A stretch of 13,639 nt of DNA from an uncultured Prevotellaceae bacterium (GTDB taxonomy: Bacteria; Bacteroidota; Bacteroidia; Bacteroidales; Bacteroidaceae), in contig CALAVF010000116.1 in assembly GCA_937892315.1 (NCBI GenBank), positions 1-13,639 of the forward strand, given 5' to 3'. The first letter of the stretch is position 1. Each line of letters starts with the position of its first letter. Shown here one piece after another: positions 7,329-13,639 of this stretch. The translations under genes were made by a program, and so were the position numbers. Below the pieces are notes generated by a model. That model saw only the letters and a program-made list of their open reading frames with translations, searched no databases and was not told the origin of the DNA.

Positions 7329-8306
7329 TTATCTTTTTTGTTGTTGAACGTTGTTTGTTCGTCTTCGTGGCCCGATAGAATTGGGGGTACGTACTGCTGG
7401 TGCAGTTTGAATCTTGATACGGTCTTCCGATTTGTTTTGTTGACGAATTTCCTCTGGAGTCAGACGACGTTCAATGGGCTTCGATAGTGTGTCATCAAGC
7501 AAAGAGTCTGTTATCAGTGTGTCGGCTTTTGCTACTGGCTCCTCTTGTTTTTCGTGCATTCGTATGAGTTGGATGTCATCTACCAGGCAGAAATTGCGAG
7601 TATTGTTTTTTCCCTTAAAATAGAAAAAGCCCGTCACTCGTTTTATGTCTTCGTCATCCGTTGCTTTGAGTGTGAGTTGTTGAATGCCGTTGTTTGTGAT
7701 GGAACGAGTTGTTCCGATGTGTTTCCCGTTTTTATAAAGGATGCTTAAACCAATGCTCAAACTGATGTCTCGGTCATCACCTTGTTCTTTGATAATGACA
7801 GGGCTGAAGGTGAGGATGAACTGGTCATGATGTCTGAAACTTGTATCGGCATGGATGGAAAAACTCTCTTTGTTCAGAATGCCTTTGTTGCGGAGCAGAA
7901 TAAGGGGGACAGAATTCCAAAGGTTGACCGTGTCTCCTCCCTCTGCATAGATTGCCATGATGTCGTTGTTGCCATTCACCAATTGAATCTCTTCGTTGAT
8001 TGTCGTATAACGGTCTTTCAGATTGGAGTAAATCTTAAGGAGGTCTTTGGTGTGGCGATTGTAATAGACAATGGAGGAATCAAACTGTTCTTCCGTGACG
8101 CCATGCTTCTTATAGACCGCATGGATGTAATCTTGTGCCTTTTCGATTCGTTCTGTGGCTGGCAGTTGGTCAATATATCCTTGTACCATGTGATAGTCAT
8201 ATAGCACCTCCTCCATTTTGCCGCGTGACAAAACGTCCTTTGGGCGGTCGTCACATGCGGTGGCGACAAATAGGAGTAAGAGTATGAACAGGAAAAGTTT
8301 TCTCAT
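7329..8306 (-). CDS. DUF4296 domain lipoprotein
   Basis: 325 residues from the ATG at 8306. The frame is open to a GTG at 8318, but the ATG gives a standard lipoprotein signal: MRKLFLFILLLLFVATAC, lipidated Cys18, followed by DDRPKD. Residues about 22-108 match the DUF4296 domain of Bacteroidetes: a helical segment with MEEVLYDYHMVQGYI and TEEQFDSSIVYYNRHTKDLLKIYSNLKDRY. The middle part (about 115-265) is beta-rich without a recognised fold. The tail (about 275-325) is polar and basic, rich in Arg, Gln and Pro, and probably disordered. The location next to lspA is the usual place for this family, and the protein is itself an expected LspA substrate. Export and membrane anchoring are inferred from the signal; biochemical function is unknown. 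Confidence 0.87.
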   Translation of the reverse strand: MRKLFLFILLLLFVATACDDRPKDVLSRGKMEEVLYDYHMVQGYIDQLPATERIEKAQDYIHAVYKKHGVTEEQFDSSIVYYNRHTKDLLKIYSNLKDRYTTINEEIQLVNGNNDIMAIYAEGGDTVNLWNSVPLILLRNKGILNKESFSIHADTSFRHHDQFILTFSPVIIKEQGDDRDISLSIGLSILYKNGKHIGTTRSITNNGIQQLTLKATDDEDIKRVTGFFYFKGKNNTRNFCLVDDIQLIRMHEKQEEPVAKADTLITDSLLDDTLSKPIERRLTPEEIRQQNKSEDRIKIQTAPAVRTPNSIGPRRRTNNVQQQKR

Positions 8307-8333
8307 GTAAGTGACCACTATCAGCGAGGAATC

Positions 8334-8957
8334 TTATTCTCCCAACTGAAATTTGCTGATTTGTTTGTGATAAAACAGTAATAGAGCGATGATGCCGCAC
8401 GAAATGGCTGCGTCGGCGAAATTGAAGATGGGGGAGAAGAACACACAGTGTTGTCCCGAGTAGATGGGCATCCATTTTGGCATGTCCCATTCGATGAGTG
8501 GAAAGTAGAACATATCGACGACTTTTCCGTAGAGAAACTCTCCGTAGCCGTATCCCCAGGGCTGAATTTCTGCCACTTCTGGGTAGGGTGGGTTGTTGAA
8601 GATAAGCCCATAGAAAAGACAGTCGATGATGTTGCCAGCAGCACCTGCAGCAATGAGGGTGAGGCATACAATATAACCTGTTGGTTCTCTTCTTTTTATC
8701 TCTCGATGGATGAACCAACCGATAAGACCAATGGCGATGATACGGAAGAGGGTGAGGAAGAGTTTTCCGCCCCACAGTTCCCATCCAAATGCCATGCCGT
8801 TGTTCTCCACGAAAAGAAGGCTGAACCAACTGGTGATTTCGATGCGTTCACCCAGATACATGCCAGTCTTGACACTGACCTTGATGATTTGGTCAATGAC
8901 AAGAATGGCAAGGAAAAGGGTGGTAGAAAGGATGTATTTCTTCTTTCGTGTCATCAT
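8334..8957 (-). CDS. lspA: Lipoprotein signal peptidase (signal peptidase II)
   Basis: 207 residues. This inner-membrane aspartyl protease removes the signal peptide of diacylglyceryl-modified prolipoproteins, including presumably the two lipoproteins encoded in this window. Conserved regions: VIDQIIKV (20-27, Asp22), VENNGMAFG (50-58), AGAAGNIIDCLFYG (104-117), KVVDMFYFPL (145-154) and PIFNFADAAIS (176-186). The catalytic dyad should be Asp148 and Asp182. Four hydrophobic segments are visible, near 9-27, 65-82, 94-112 and 185-198. The stretch between GNIID and VVD is about 26 residues longer than in E. coli LspA, as in other Bacteroidetes enzymes I know, bringing the length well above the usual 160-170. 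The ATG at 8957 overlaps the ileS TGA in an ATGA junction, implying coupled translation. A second ATG follows directly and could equally be used. Confidence 0.95.
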   Translation of the reverse strand: MMTRKKKYILSTTLFLAILVIDQIIKVSVKTGMYLGERIEITSWFSLLFVENNGMAFGWELWGGKLFLTLFRIIAIGLIGWFIHREIKRREPTGYIVCLTLIAAGAAGNIIDCLFYGLIFNNPPYPEVAEIQPWGYGYGEFLYGKVVDMFYFPLIEWDMPKWMPIYSGQHCVFFSPIFNFADAAISCGIIALLLFYHKQISKFQLGE

Positions 8958-11900
8958 GCTTCGTCTTTAGTGACACAGATGACAGCCTTGAAGTCGTCGA
9001 AGTCGATGGACTCACCTGCAGGATTACCCAATTCGATGGAATTGGCAAGCACCTGAGTGGCGATGTTGTCCTTGAATGATTCAAGGACCGCTTGTGTCTC
9101 GGGCGTGTCGGTGATGACCACCTTGATGCGGTCAGTAATCTCGAAGCCCTGCGACTTGCGGAGACCCTGAATCTGCTTGATGACCTTGCGGGCATTGCCT
9201 TCGTTCTTCAAGGCTGGTGTGATGGTGATGTCGAGTGCCACCGTCGTCGTGCCTTCGTTGGCAACGCTCCAACCGGGGATGTCTTGAGACATGATATCCA
9301 CATCAGCCAGTTCCACGAGTGCGTCTTGACCTTCGGCTTGCAAGGTGATTTGTCCGTTCGTTTCCAGTTCGGCAATTTGTGTCTGCGACATGGCTGTTAC
9401 GGCATTGCTCACAGCCTTCATCAACTTACCAAATTTCTTGCCCATCACACGGAAGTTGCACTTCACGTTCTTCACCAGCATCTTGCCGTCCATCAACTGC
9501 AATTCCTTCACGTTCACTTCCTTCATGATGATGTCCTTCATGCGTTCGATGTGACCGCTGAACAGGGCATCGGTATCTGGAATGGCGATGGCTTGAAGTG
9601 CCTGAATCACAGGAATCTTCACCTTCTTGCGGATAGAAAGTCCCATCGAAGTCACCTTCATGGCATCTTCCATCGCTGCTTCCAGTTCGGAGTCGATGTA
9701 AGCCTCGTTGTAAGTGGGGAACTTAGCAAGGTGTACACTCTGGCTCTTATCCTTACCAGTCACGGCATTGAGGTCGCGGAAGAGTTGGTCGGAATAGAAT
9801 GGCGCAATTGGTGCAATCAATCGGCTCAGTGTGTCGAGGCAAGTGTAAAGTGTCTGATATGCAGAGAGTTTGTCTGCCGTCATCTCACCACCCCAGAAAC
9901 GAGGTTTGTTCAGACGGATGTACCAGTTAGAGAGGTTGTCGATGACAAACGACTGAATCAAACGACCAGCAGGGGTCGGATCGTAGTCGTCGAGATATGT
10001 CTGTACATTCTTCACAAGCGTGTTCAGTTCCGAGAGCAACCAGCGGTCAAAGTCAGGACGGTCTTTGTAGGCGATGTCTGTTTCCTGATAGGTGAATCCA
10101 TCCACATTTGCATACATCGTGAAGAACGAGTAAGCCTGTTGCAACTTGATGAAGAACTGGCTCGTCACTTCCTTCACGCCCTCAGGGTCGAACGAGAGGT
10201 TGTCCCACGGGGAAGAATTGGTAATCATGTACCAACGCACGGCATCTGCGCCGTAAGTGCCGATGCACTCAAACGGATTGATGACATTACCCAGACGCTT
10301 CGACATCTTGATGCCGTTCTTGTCAAGCACCAGGCCGTTGGAAATCACCGCCTTGTAAGCCACCGAGTCAAACACCATCGTGGCGATGGCATGGAGTGTG
10401 AAGAACCAGCCACGTGTCTGGTCAACACCCTCGGCAATGAAGTCGGCAGGGTAGGCGATGCCCTTGTCTATCAAGTCCTTATTCTCGAATGGATAATGCA
10501 CTTGTGCGTAAGGCATGGCACCCGAGTCGAACCACACGTCGATGAGGTCAAGTTCGCGGGTAAGCACATTGCCCTTGTCCGACACCAGTTTAATGTCATC
10601 CACATACGGGCGATGCAGATCAATCTTGTCGTAGTTCTCCTGACTCATGTCGCCAGGCACAAAGCCTTTCTCCTTCAAGGGGTTGGCAGTCATCACACCT
10701 GCGGCAACCGACTTCTCAATCTCGTTATACAACTCTTCTACAGAACCGATGCAGATTTCTTCATGGGTGTCACGGTTGCGCCAGATGGGCAACGGAGTGC
10801 CCCAATAGCGAGAACGGGAGAGGTTCCAGTCGTTCAGGTTTTCGAGCCATTTGCCGAAACGTCCTGTACCAGTCGATTCAGGCTTCCACTGGATGGTCTT
10901 GTTCAGTTCAAACATGCGGTCTTTCTTTGCCGTTGATTTGATGAACCAAGAGTCAAGTGGGTAGTAGAGCACAGGTTTGTCCGTGCGCCAGCAATGAGGA
11001 TAGTTGTGTACATGCTTCTCAATCTTGAAGGCAGTGCCTTCCTCCTTCATTTCCAGACACAGCACCACGTTCAAGTCCATATCCTTGTTGGCTGCCTTCT
11101 CGTCGTACTTGCCTCCCTGATTGTATTTCGGGTCGTAAGCGTTCTTCACAAAGTCGCCACTATGCTTCCAGTAACTTTCATTCACACAGAGATTTACAAA
11201 CTCCTCGTTCATGTCGTCCTTTATGAAATACTTGCCCGTGAAATCAACCATAGGACGGGTGTCGCCCACCTTGTCGATGATGAAGAGTGAGGGGATGCCC
11301 GCATCCTTTGCCACTTTAGCATCGTCGGCACCAAAGGTGGGTGCGATGTGTACGATGCCCGTACCGTCTTCTGTCGTCACATAGTCGCCAGGAATCACAC
11401 GGAATGCCTCGTCTTCCTTCACCACCACCTTGTTGTTTTCCAACGCACATGGCTTCACCCATGGCATCAACTGCTGGTAGTGCAGACCCACGAGGTCGGT
11501 TCCCTTACCTCTCCAGAGGATTTCGAGTGGCTTTTCGTTGCCCTCCTCATCCTTCTCGGCTTGGAAGTAAGCAGAAAGGCGAGGTTCTGCCAAGATGTAG
11601 ATGGCTTCCTCATCGCTGTATGGGTTCTTGCCTTTCAAAGCCACATAGTCAATCTTCGGACCGACACAAAGCGCGGTGTTAGATGGCAATGTCCAAGGAG
11701 TGGTTGTCCATGCGAGAATGTATGTCTTGAGGTCGTGAGGCATCTCGCCCAGCAATTCACCCTTTCCTTTCAGCCCTTCGCAAACATCCTTCACCAAGAA
11801 CTGTGCCGTCACCGTCGTGTCCTTCACATCGCGGTAGCAGCCGGGCTGGTTCAACTCGTGGGAAGAAAGCCCCGTGCCAGCAGCAGGAGAGTAGGGCTGA

Positions 11901-12433
11901 ATGGTGTAGCCCTTATAGAGCAATCCTTTGTTGTACAGTTGTTTCAGCAGATACCAAAGGGTTTCGATGTACTTGTTGTCGTAGGTGATGTAAGGGTGCT
12001 CCAAATCCACCCAGTAGCCCATCTTGTCGGTCAGTTCCGTCCATTCGTTGGTGTACATCATCACGTTTTTGCGGCAAGCATCATTGTAGTCGTCCACGCT
12101 GATTTTCTTGCCAATGTCCTCTTTTGTGATGCCCAGTGACTTCTCCACCGACAACTCCACAGGCAGGCCATGCGTGTCCCAACCGGCCTTGCGTTTCACT
12201 TGGAAGCCCTGCATTGTCTTATATCTCAGGAACGTATCTTTAATCGTTCTGCCCATCACGTGGTGAATGCCCGGATGTCCGTTGGCAGATGGTGGACCTT
12301 CAAAAAAGATGAATTGAGGACAGCCCTCGCGCTCCTCAATGCTCTTGTGGAACATATCCTCAGCGTTCCACTGTTCCAGAACCTCCTTGTTCACATCGGC
12401 GAGGTTCAGTTTTGCTCTTTCAGTAAATTTCAT
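8954..12433 (-). CDS. ileS: Isoleucyl-tRNA synthetase, long IleRS2-like form with GIHH signature
   Basis: 1159 residues, complete. The enzyme charges tRNA-Ile with isoleucine in the cytosol and edits misactivated valine. The class I ATP-binding signature is at 46-59 as GPPSANGHPGIHHV, so HIGH is replaced by GIHH (55-58). WDTHGLPVE follows at 85-93. The CP1 editing domain is present, with WTTTPWTLPSN (242-252) and GTGIVHIAPTFGADD (357-371). The second signature is KMSKR at 709-713. LSRSRYWGTPLPIW and the tRNA-binding anticodon domain (DRWLLSELNTLV, SNWYIRLNKPRFW) are intact. The length, compared with about 940 residues in E. coli, and the extended C-terminus fit the eukaryote-like IleRS2 class. 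The ATG at 12433 follows a 113-bp gap from pyrI that contains an inverted-repeat element. The stop overlaps lspA by 4 nt. Confidence 0.97.
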   Translation of the reverse strand: MKFTERAKLNLADVNKEVLEQWNAEDMFHKSIEEREGCPQFIFFEGPPSANGHPGIHHVMGRTIKDTFLRYKTMQGFQVKRKAGWDTHGLPVELSVEKSLGITKEDIGKKISVDDYNDACRKNVMMYTNEWTELTDKMGYWVDLEHPYITYDNKYIETLWYLLKQLYNKGLLYKGYTIQPYSPAAGTGLSSHELNQPGCYRDVKDTTVTAQFLVKDVCEGLKGKGELLGEMPHDLKTYILAWTTTPWTLPSNTALCVGPKIDYVALKGKNPYSDEEAIYILAEPRLSAYFQAEKDEEGNEKPLEILWRGKGTDLVGLHYQQLMPWVKPCALENNKVVVKEDEAFRVIPGDYVTTEDGTGIVHIAPTFGADDAKVAKDAGIPSLFIIDKVGDTRPMVDFTGKYFIKDDMNEEFVNLCVNESYWKHSGDFVKNAYDPKYNQGGKYDEKAANKDMDLNVVLCLEMKEEGTAFKIEKHVHNYPHCWRTDKPVLYYPLDSWFIKSTAKKDRMFELNKTIQWKPESTGTGRFGKWLENLNDWNLSRSRYWGTPLPIWRNRDTHEEICIGSVEELYNEIEKSVAAGVMTANPLKEKGFVPGDMSQENYDKIDLHRPYVDDIKLVSDKGNVLTRELDLIDVWFDSGAMPYAQVHYPFENKDLIDKGIAYPADFIAEGVDQTRGWFFTLHAIATMVFDSVAYKAVISNGLVLDKNGIKMSKRLGNVINPFECIGTYGADAVRWYMITNSSPWDNLSFDPEGVKEVTSQFFIKLQQAYSFFTMYANVDGFTYQETDIAYKDRPDFDRWLLSELNTLVKNVQTYLDDYDPTPAGRLIQSFVIDNLSNWYIRLNKPRFWGGEMTADKLSAYQTLYTCLDTLSRLIAPIAPFYSDQLFRDLNAVTGKDKSQSVHLAKFPTYNEAYIDSELEAAMEDAMKVTSMGLSIRKKVKIPVIQALQAIAIPDTDALFSGHIERMKDIIMKEVNVKELQLMDGKMLVKNVKCNFRVMGKKFGKLMKAVSNAVTAMSQTQIAELETNGQITLQAEGQDALVELADVDIMSQDIPGWSVANEGTTTVALDITITPALKNEGNARKVIKQIQGLRKSQGFEITDRIKVVITDTPETQAVLESFKDNIATQVLANSIELGNPAGESIDFDDFKAVICVTKDEA

Positions 12434-12435
12434 CT

Positions 12436-12461
12436 TGATAAGTGAAAAAGTGATAAGTGAA
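12436..12461. repeat. Short tandem-like direct repeat in the ileS leader
   Basis: The 11-mer TGATAAGTGAA occurs at 12436-12446 and again at 12451-12461, a 15-bp period, between the ileS start codon and the inverted-repeat element. Comparable GTGAA-rich sequence precedes pyrI (13018-13040). It may be the decayed edge of the repeat element or simply AT-rich leader sequence; no function is assigned. Confidence 0.45.
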
Positions 12462-12464
12462 CAA

Positions 12465-12539
12465 TGAAAAATTTGCTACCGCACTTGCAATCTACCGACA
12501 GACAATCTCATGCGGCAGCAAATTTTTCACTTTTCATTT
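12465..12539. repeat. Inverted-repeat element, copy 1 (between pyrI and ileS)
   Basis: A 75-bp unit that differs from copy 2 (13035-13109) at 5 positions, all inside the first 64 bp. Arms 12465-12483 and 12511-12529 are complementary over 19 bp with one mismatch, which becomes a G-U pair in a minus-strand transcript; the loop is 27 nt. The GC-rich core stem (GCTGCCGCA with TGCGGTAGC on the minus strand) is flanked by paired A/T tracts, so a transcript in either direction would end the stem near a U run, as in bidirectional terminators. It lies 8 nt after the pyrI stop codon and 31 nt before the ileS start codon. It could be a REP/MITE-like dispersed repeat, a terminator/attenuator, or both. 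Confidence 0.85.
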
Positions 12540-12546
12540 TTCGTTT

Positions 12547-13002
12547 TTACTTTAATTTTATATCTTTCAAATTCTGTTCCTTGCCGCAGTATCTGCACTT
12601 CAAGGTCTGCATGTCCTTGCGGTAGAAGACCGTCTTCATCGGTTCGTTGTTGGTGATGCACACGGGGTTGGCACACTTCACGATGTTGGTCAGCGATTCG
12701 GGCAGTGTCACTTCACGCTTCTCTGCCACTTCATAGTTTCTGATGACCGTGAGTCGGATGTTCGGGCAGAGCACAGCCAGTTTGCTGATTTCCGATTCCG
12801 AGAAGAACTTGCCAGAAATTTTAATCAGTCCCTTTTTGTTCATCACGTTACTCTTCAGGTTGTTGGCAATCACCACCTCCTCCTTGCATTCGCTCAGTTT
12901 TAGCAACTGTGCCACCGTGAAGAGTTTGTCCGTTGGTATGTGGTCGATGACGGAACCATTCTCCAATGCCGCCACCATCATGTTTTCTTTGTTCTGTTCC
13001 AT
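12547..13002 (-). CDS. pyrI: Aspartate carbamoyltransferase regulatory subunit
   Basis: 151 residues, close to the 153 of E. coli PyrI. It binds nucleotide effectors and bridges PyrB trimers in the allosteric holoenzyme, cytosolic, first committed step of pyrimidine synthesis. MVAALENGSVIDHIPTDKLFTVAQLL (9-34) is the conserved nucleotide-binding start, followed by NNLKSNVMNKKGLIKI (47-62), which contains the conserved KKG segment, and FFSESEISKLAVLCPNIRLTVI. The C-terminal zinc domain has the four expected cysteines: Cys110, Cys115, Cys136 and Cys139 (CANPVC and CRYC). The ATG at 13002 is the farthest upstream; ATGs at residues 8 and 9 are possible alternatives but would shorten the N-terminus. 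It follows pyrB with about 100 bp between them, nearly filled by copy 2 of the inverted repeat, a wider gap than in enterobacterial pyrBI. Confidence 0.96.
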   Translation of the reverse strand: MEQNKENMMVAALENGSVIDHIPTDKLFTVAQLLKLSECKEEVVIANNLKSNVMNKKGLIKISGKFFSESEISKLAVLCPNIRLTVIRNYEVAEKREVTLPESLTNIVKCANPVCITNNEPMKTVFYRKDMQTLKCRYCGKEQNLKDIKLK

Positions 13003-13034
13003 ATTGATGAAATTTAAAAGTGAAGAGTGTAAAG

Positions 13035-13109
13035 TGAAAAATTTGCTACAGCACTTGTAATCTACCGCCTGACAATCTCATGCGGTAGCAAATTTTTCAC
13101 TTTTCATTT
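13035..13109. repeat. Inverted-repeat element, copy 2 (between pyrB and pyrI)
   Basis: Matches copy 1 at 70 of 75 positions, in the same orientation and exactly 570 bp away. Arms extend to 23 bp (13031-13053 with 13081-13103) with one mismatch; the loop is again 27 nt and differs at three positions. The pyrB stop codon (TGA, complement of 13104-13106) falls inside the repeat unit, directly next to the hairpin arm, so the repeat edge supplies the pyrB terminus. The element ends 28 nt before the pyrI start codon. On the minus strand the 5' arm CTACCGC can also pair with GCGGTAG inside the loop, giving an alternative inner hairpin. Confidence 0.85.
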
Positions 13110-13639
13110 AATAATTGTCTCGTCTTTCTTCACATCCTCCAACGTGATGCCCAGCACATCGCAGATGAGTGCCTCGCGGGCATACAAGCCGTTCTGTGCC
13201 TGCTCGAAGTAGTAAGCGTGCTTTGAGTCATCCACGTCATATTCAATCTCGTTCACACGTGGCAGCGGATGCAGTATCTTCATGTTCTCCTTCGCCTTGC
13301 TCAGCATGTCTGCCCTCAAGATGTAAGCATCCTTCACACGCTCATACTCCATCAGGTCCGTGAAACGCTCCCTCTGCACACGGGTCATGTACAGAATGTC
13401 AGCATCGGCAATCGTGTCCTCCGTGAAGTCCTGCTGCTCGATGTACTTGATGTCGTTCTGCTTGCAATACAACTTGTACTCCTCGGGCATCTCCAACTCC
13501 TTCGGCGCGATGAAATGAAACGTCGGGTTATATTTCCGCATCGACATCAAGAGCGAATGCACCGTTCTGCCATACTTCAGGTCGCCCACCATGTAGATGT
13601 TCAGGTTCTCCAGCGTGCCCTGTGTCTTGTAGATGGAAT
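13104..13639 (-). CDS. pyrB: Aspartate carbamoyltransferase catalytic subunit, C-terminal part, truncated by window edge
   Basis: The reading frame is open to the right window edge, so only the last 177 residues (of about 305-310 expected) are present; the ATG at 13592 is internal. The enzyme condenses carbamoyl phosphate with aspartate to carbamoyl aspartate. Visible segments match the aspartate-binding domain of E. coli Pyr[24 protein letters not shown] (visible 7-29), [25 protein letters not shown] (visible 80-92, containing the Arg and Gln equivalent to E. coli Arg229 and Gln231 that contact aspartate) and [10 protein letters not shown] (visible 122-131, the Pro-Leu loop of the active site). 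[13 protein letters not shown] near the end is also typical. The carbamoyl-phosphate domain is outside the window. It is transcribed ahead of pyrI; promoter not in view. Confidence 0.96.
   Translation of the reverse strand, partial: SIYKTQGTLENLNIYMVGDLKYGRTVHSLLMSMRKYNPTFHFIAPKELEMPEEYKLYCKQNDIKYIEQQDFTEDTIADADILYMTRVQRERFTDLMEYERVKDAYILRADMLSKAKENMKILHPLPRVNEIEYDVDDSKHAYYFEQAQNGLYAREALICDVLGITLEDVKKDETIIK

Noticed and set aside
8307..8318. GTG start at 8318 for the DUF4296 lipoprotein
   Set aside because: The ATG at 8306 begins a textbook lipoprotein signal peptide, and four extra residues from a GTG are unneeded.
9092..10936. 614-codon open frame on the plus strand opposite ileS
   Set aside because: It lies in the codon-aligned antisense frame, where stops appear only if the real gene uses TTA, CTA or TCA, codons apparently used rarely here. 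The product has no domain character, while the minus strand encodes an intact IleRS.
12434..12546. T-box or other known riboswitch upstream of ileS
   Set aside because: No T-box core sequence is recognisable, the gap is only 113 bp, and most of it is the same repeat that also precedes pyrI.
12465..13109. CRISPR array or insertion sequence ends
   Set aside because: Only two copies separated by a complete pyrI gene, with no spacer periodicity, no cas gene and no transposase or target-site duplication evident.

Overview
The window looks like a chromosomal segment of a Bacteroidales bacterium, most likely a Prevotella-type member. Evidence: a Bacteroidetes-style -7 promoter motif (TAnnTTTG form), no clear Shine-Dalgarno sequences, a DUF4296 lipoprotein directly downstream of lspA, a Bacteroidetes-type LspA with an enlarged loop, a long IleRS with a GIHH active-site signature, and an operon of Bacteroidales-type conserved unknowns (DUF6057-like proteins plus a PD40/CxxCH lipoprotein). 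Coding density is very high and no gene-free stretch exceeds about 115 bp. No tRNA, rRNA, CRISPR array, insertion sequence or phage gene was seen.

Left half (1-6262, all on the minus strand): a four-gene envelope operon. In transcription order it encodes a 661-aa polytopic membrane protein (DUF6057-like), a 501-aa lipoprotein with a TolB/PD40-like beta-propeller and one c-type heme-binding motif, a shorter 514-aa paralog of the first protein, and an S9 (DPP-IV-like) peptidase cut off by the left window edge. Junctions are 11, 0 and 15 nt, so co-transcription is likely. The function of the first three is unknown. This block is the best candidate here for an undescribed system.

Middle (6263-7136): a 103-bp divergent intergenic region with a palindrome that may form two back-to-back -7 elements, then a plus-strand TrmH/SpoU-family RNA 2'-O-methyltransferase.

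Right half (7074-13639, minus strand): a housekeeping cluster read pyrB-pyrI-ileS-lspA-DUF4296 lipoprotein-small protein. pyrB (N-terminus outside the window) and pyrI encode the catalytic and regulatory chains of aspartate transcarbamoylase. ileS and lspA overlap by 4 nt. The last small ORF runs 63 bp into the 3' end of the convergent methyltransferase gene. A 75-bp inverted-repeat element is present in two near-identical copies, 570 bp apart, one on each side of pyrI. Each copy follows a stop codon and lies about 30 nt before the next start codon.
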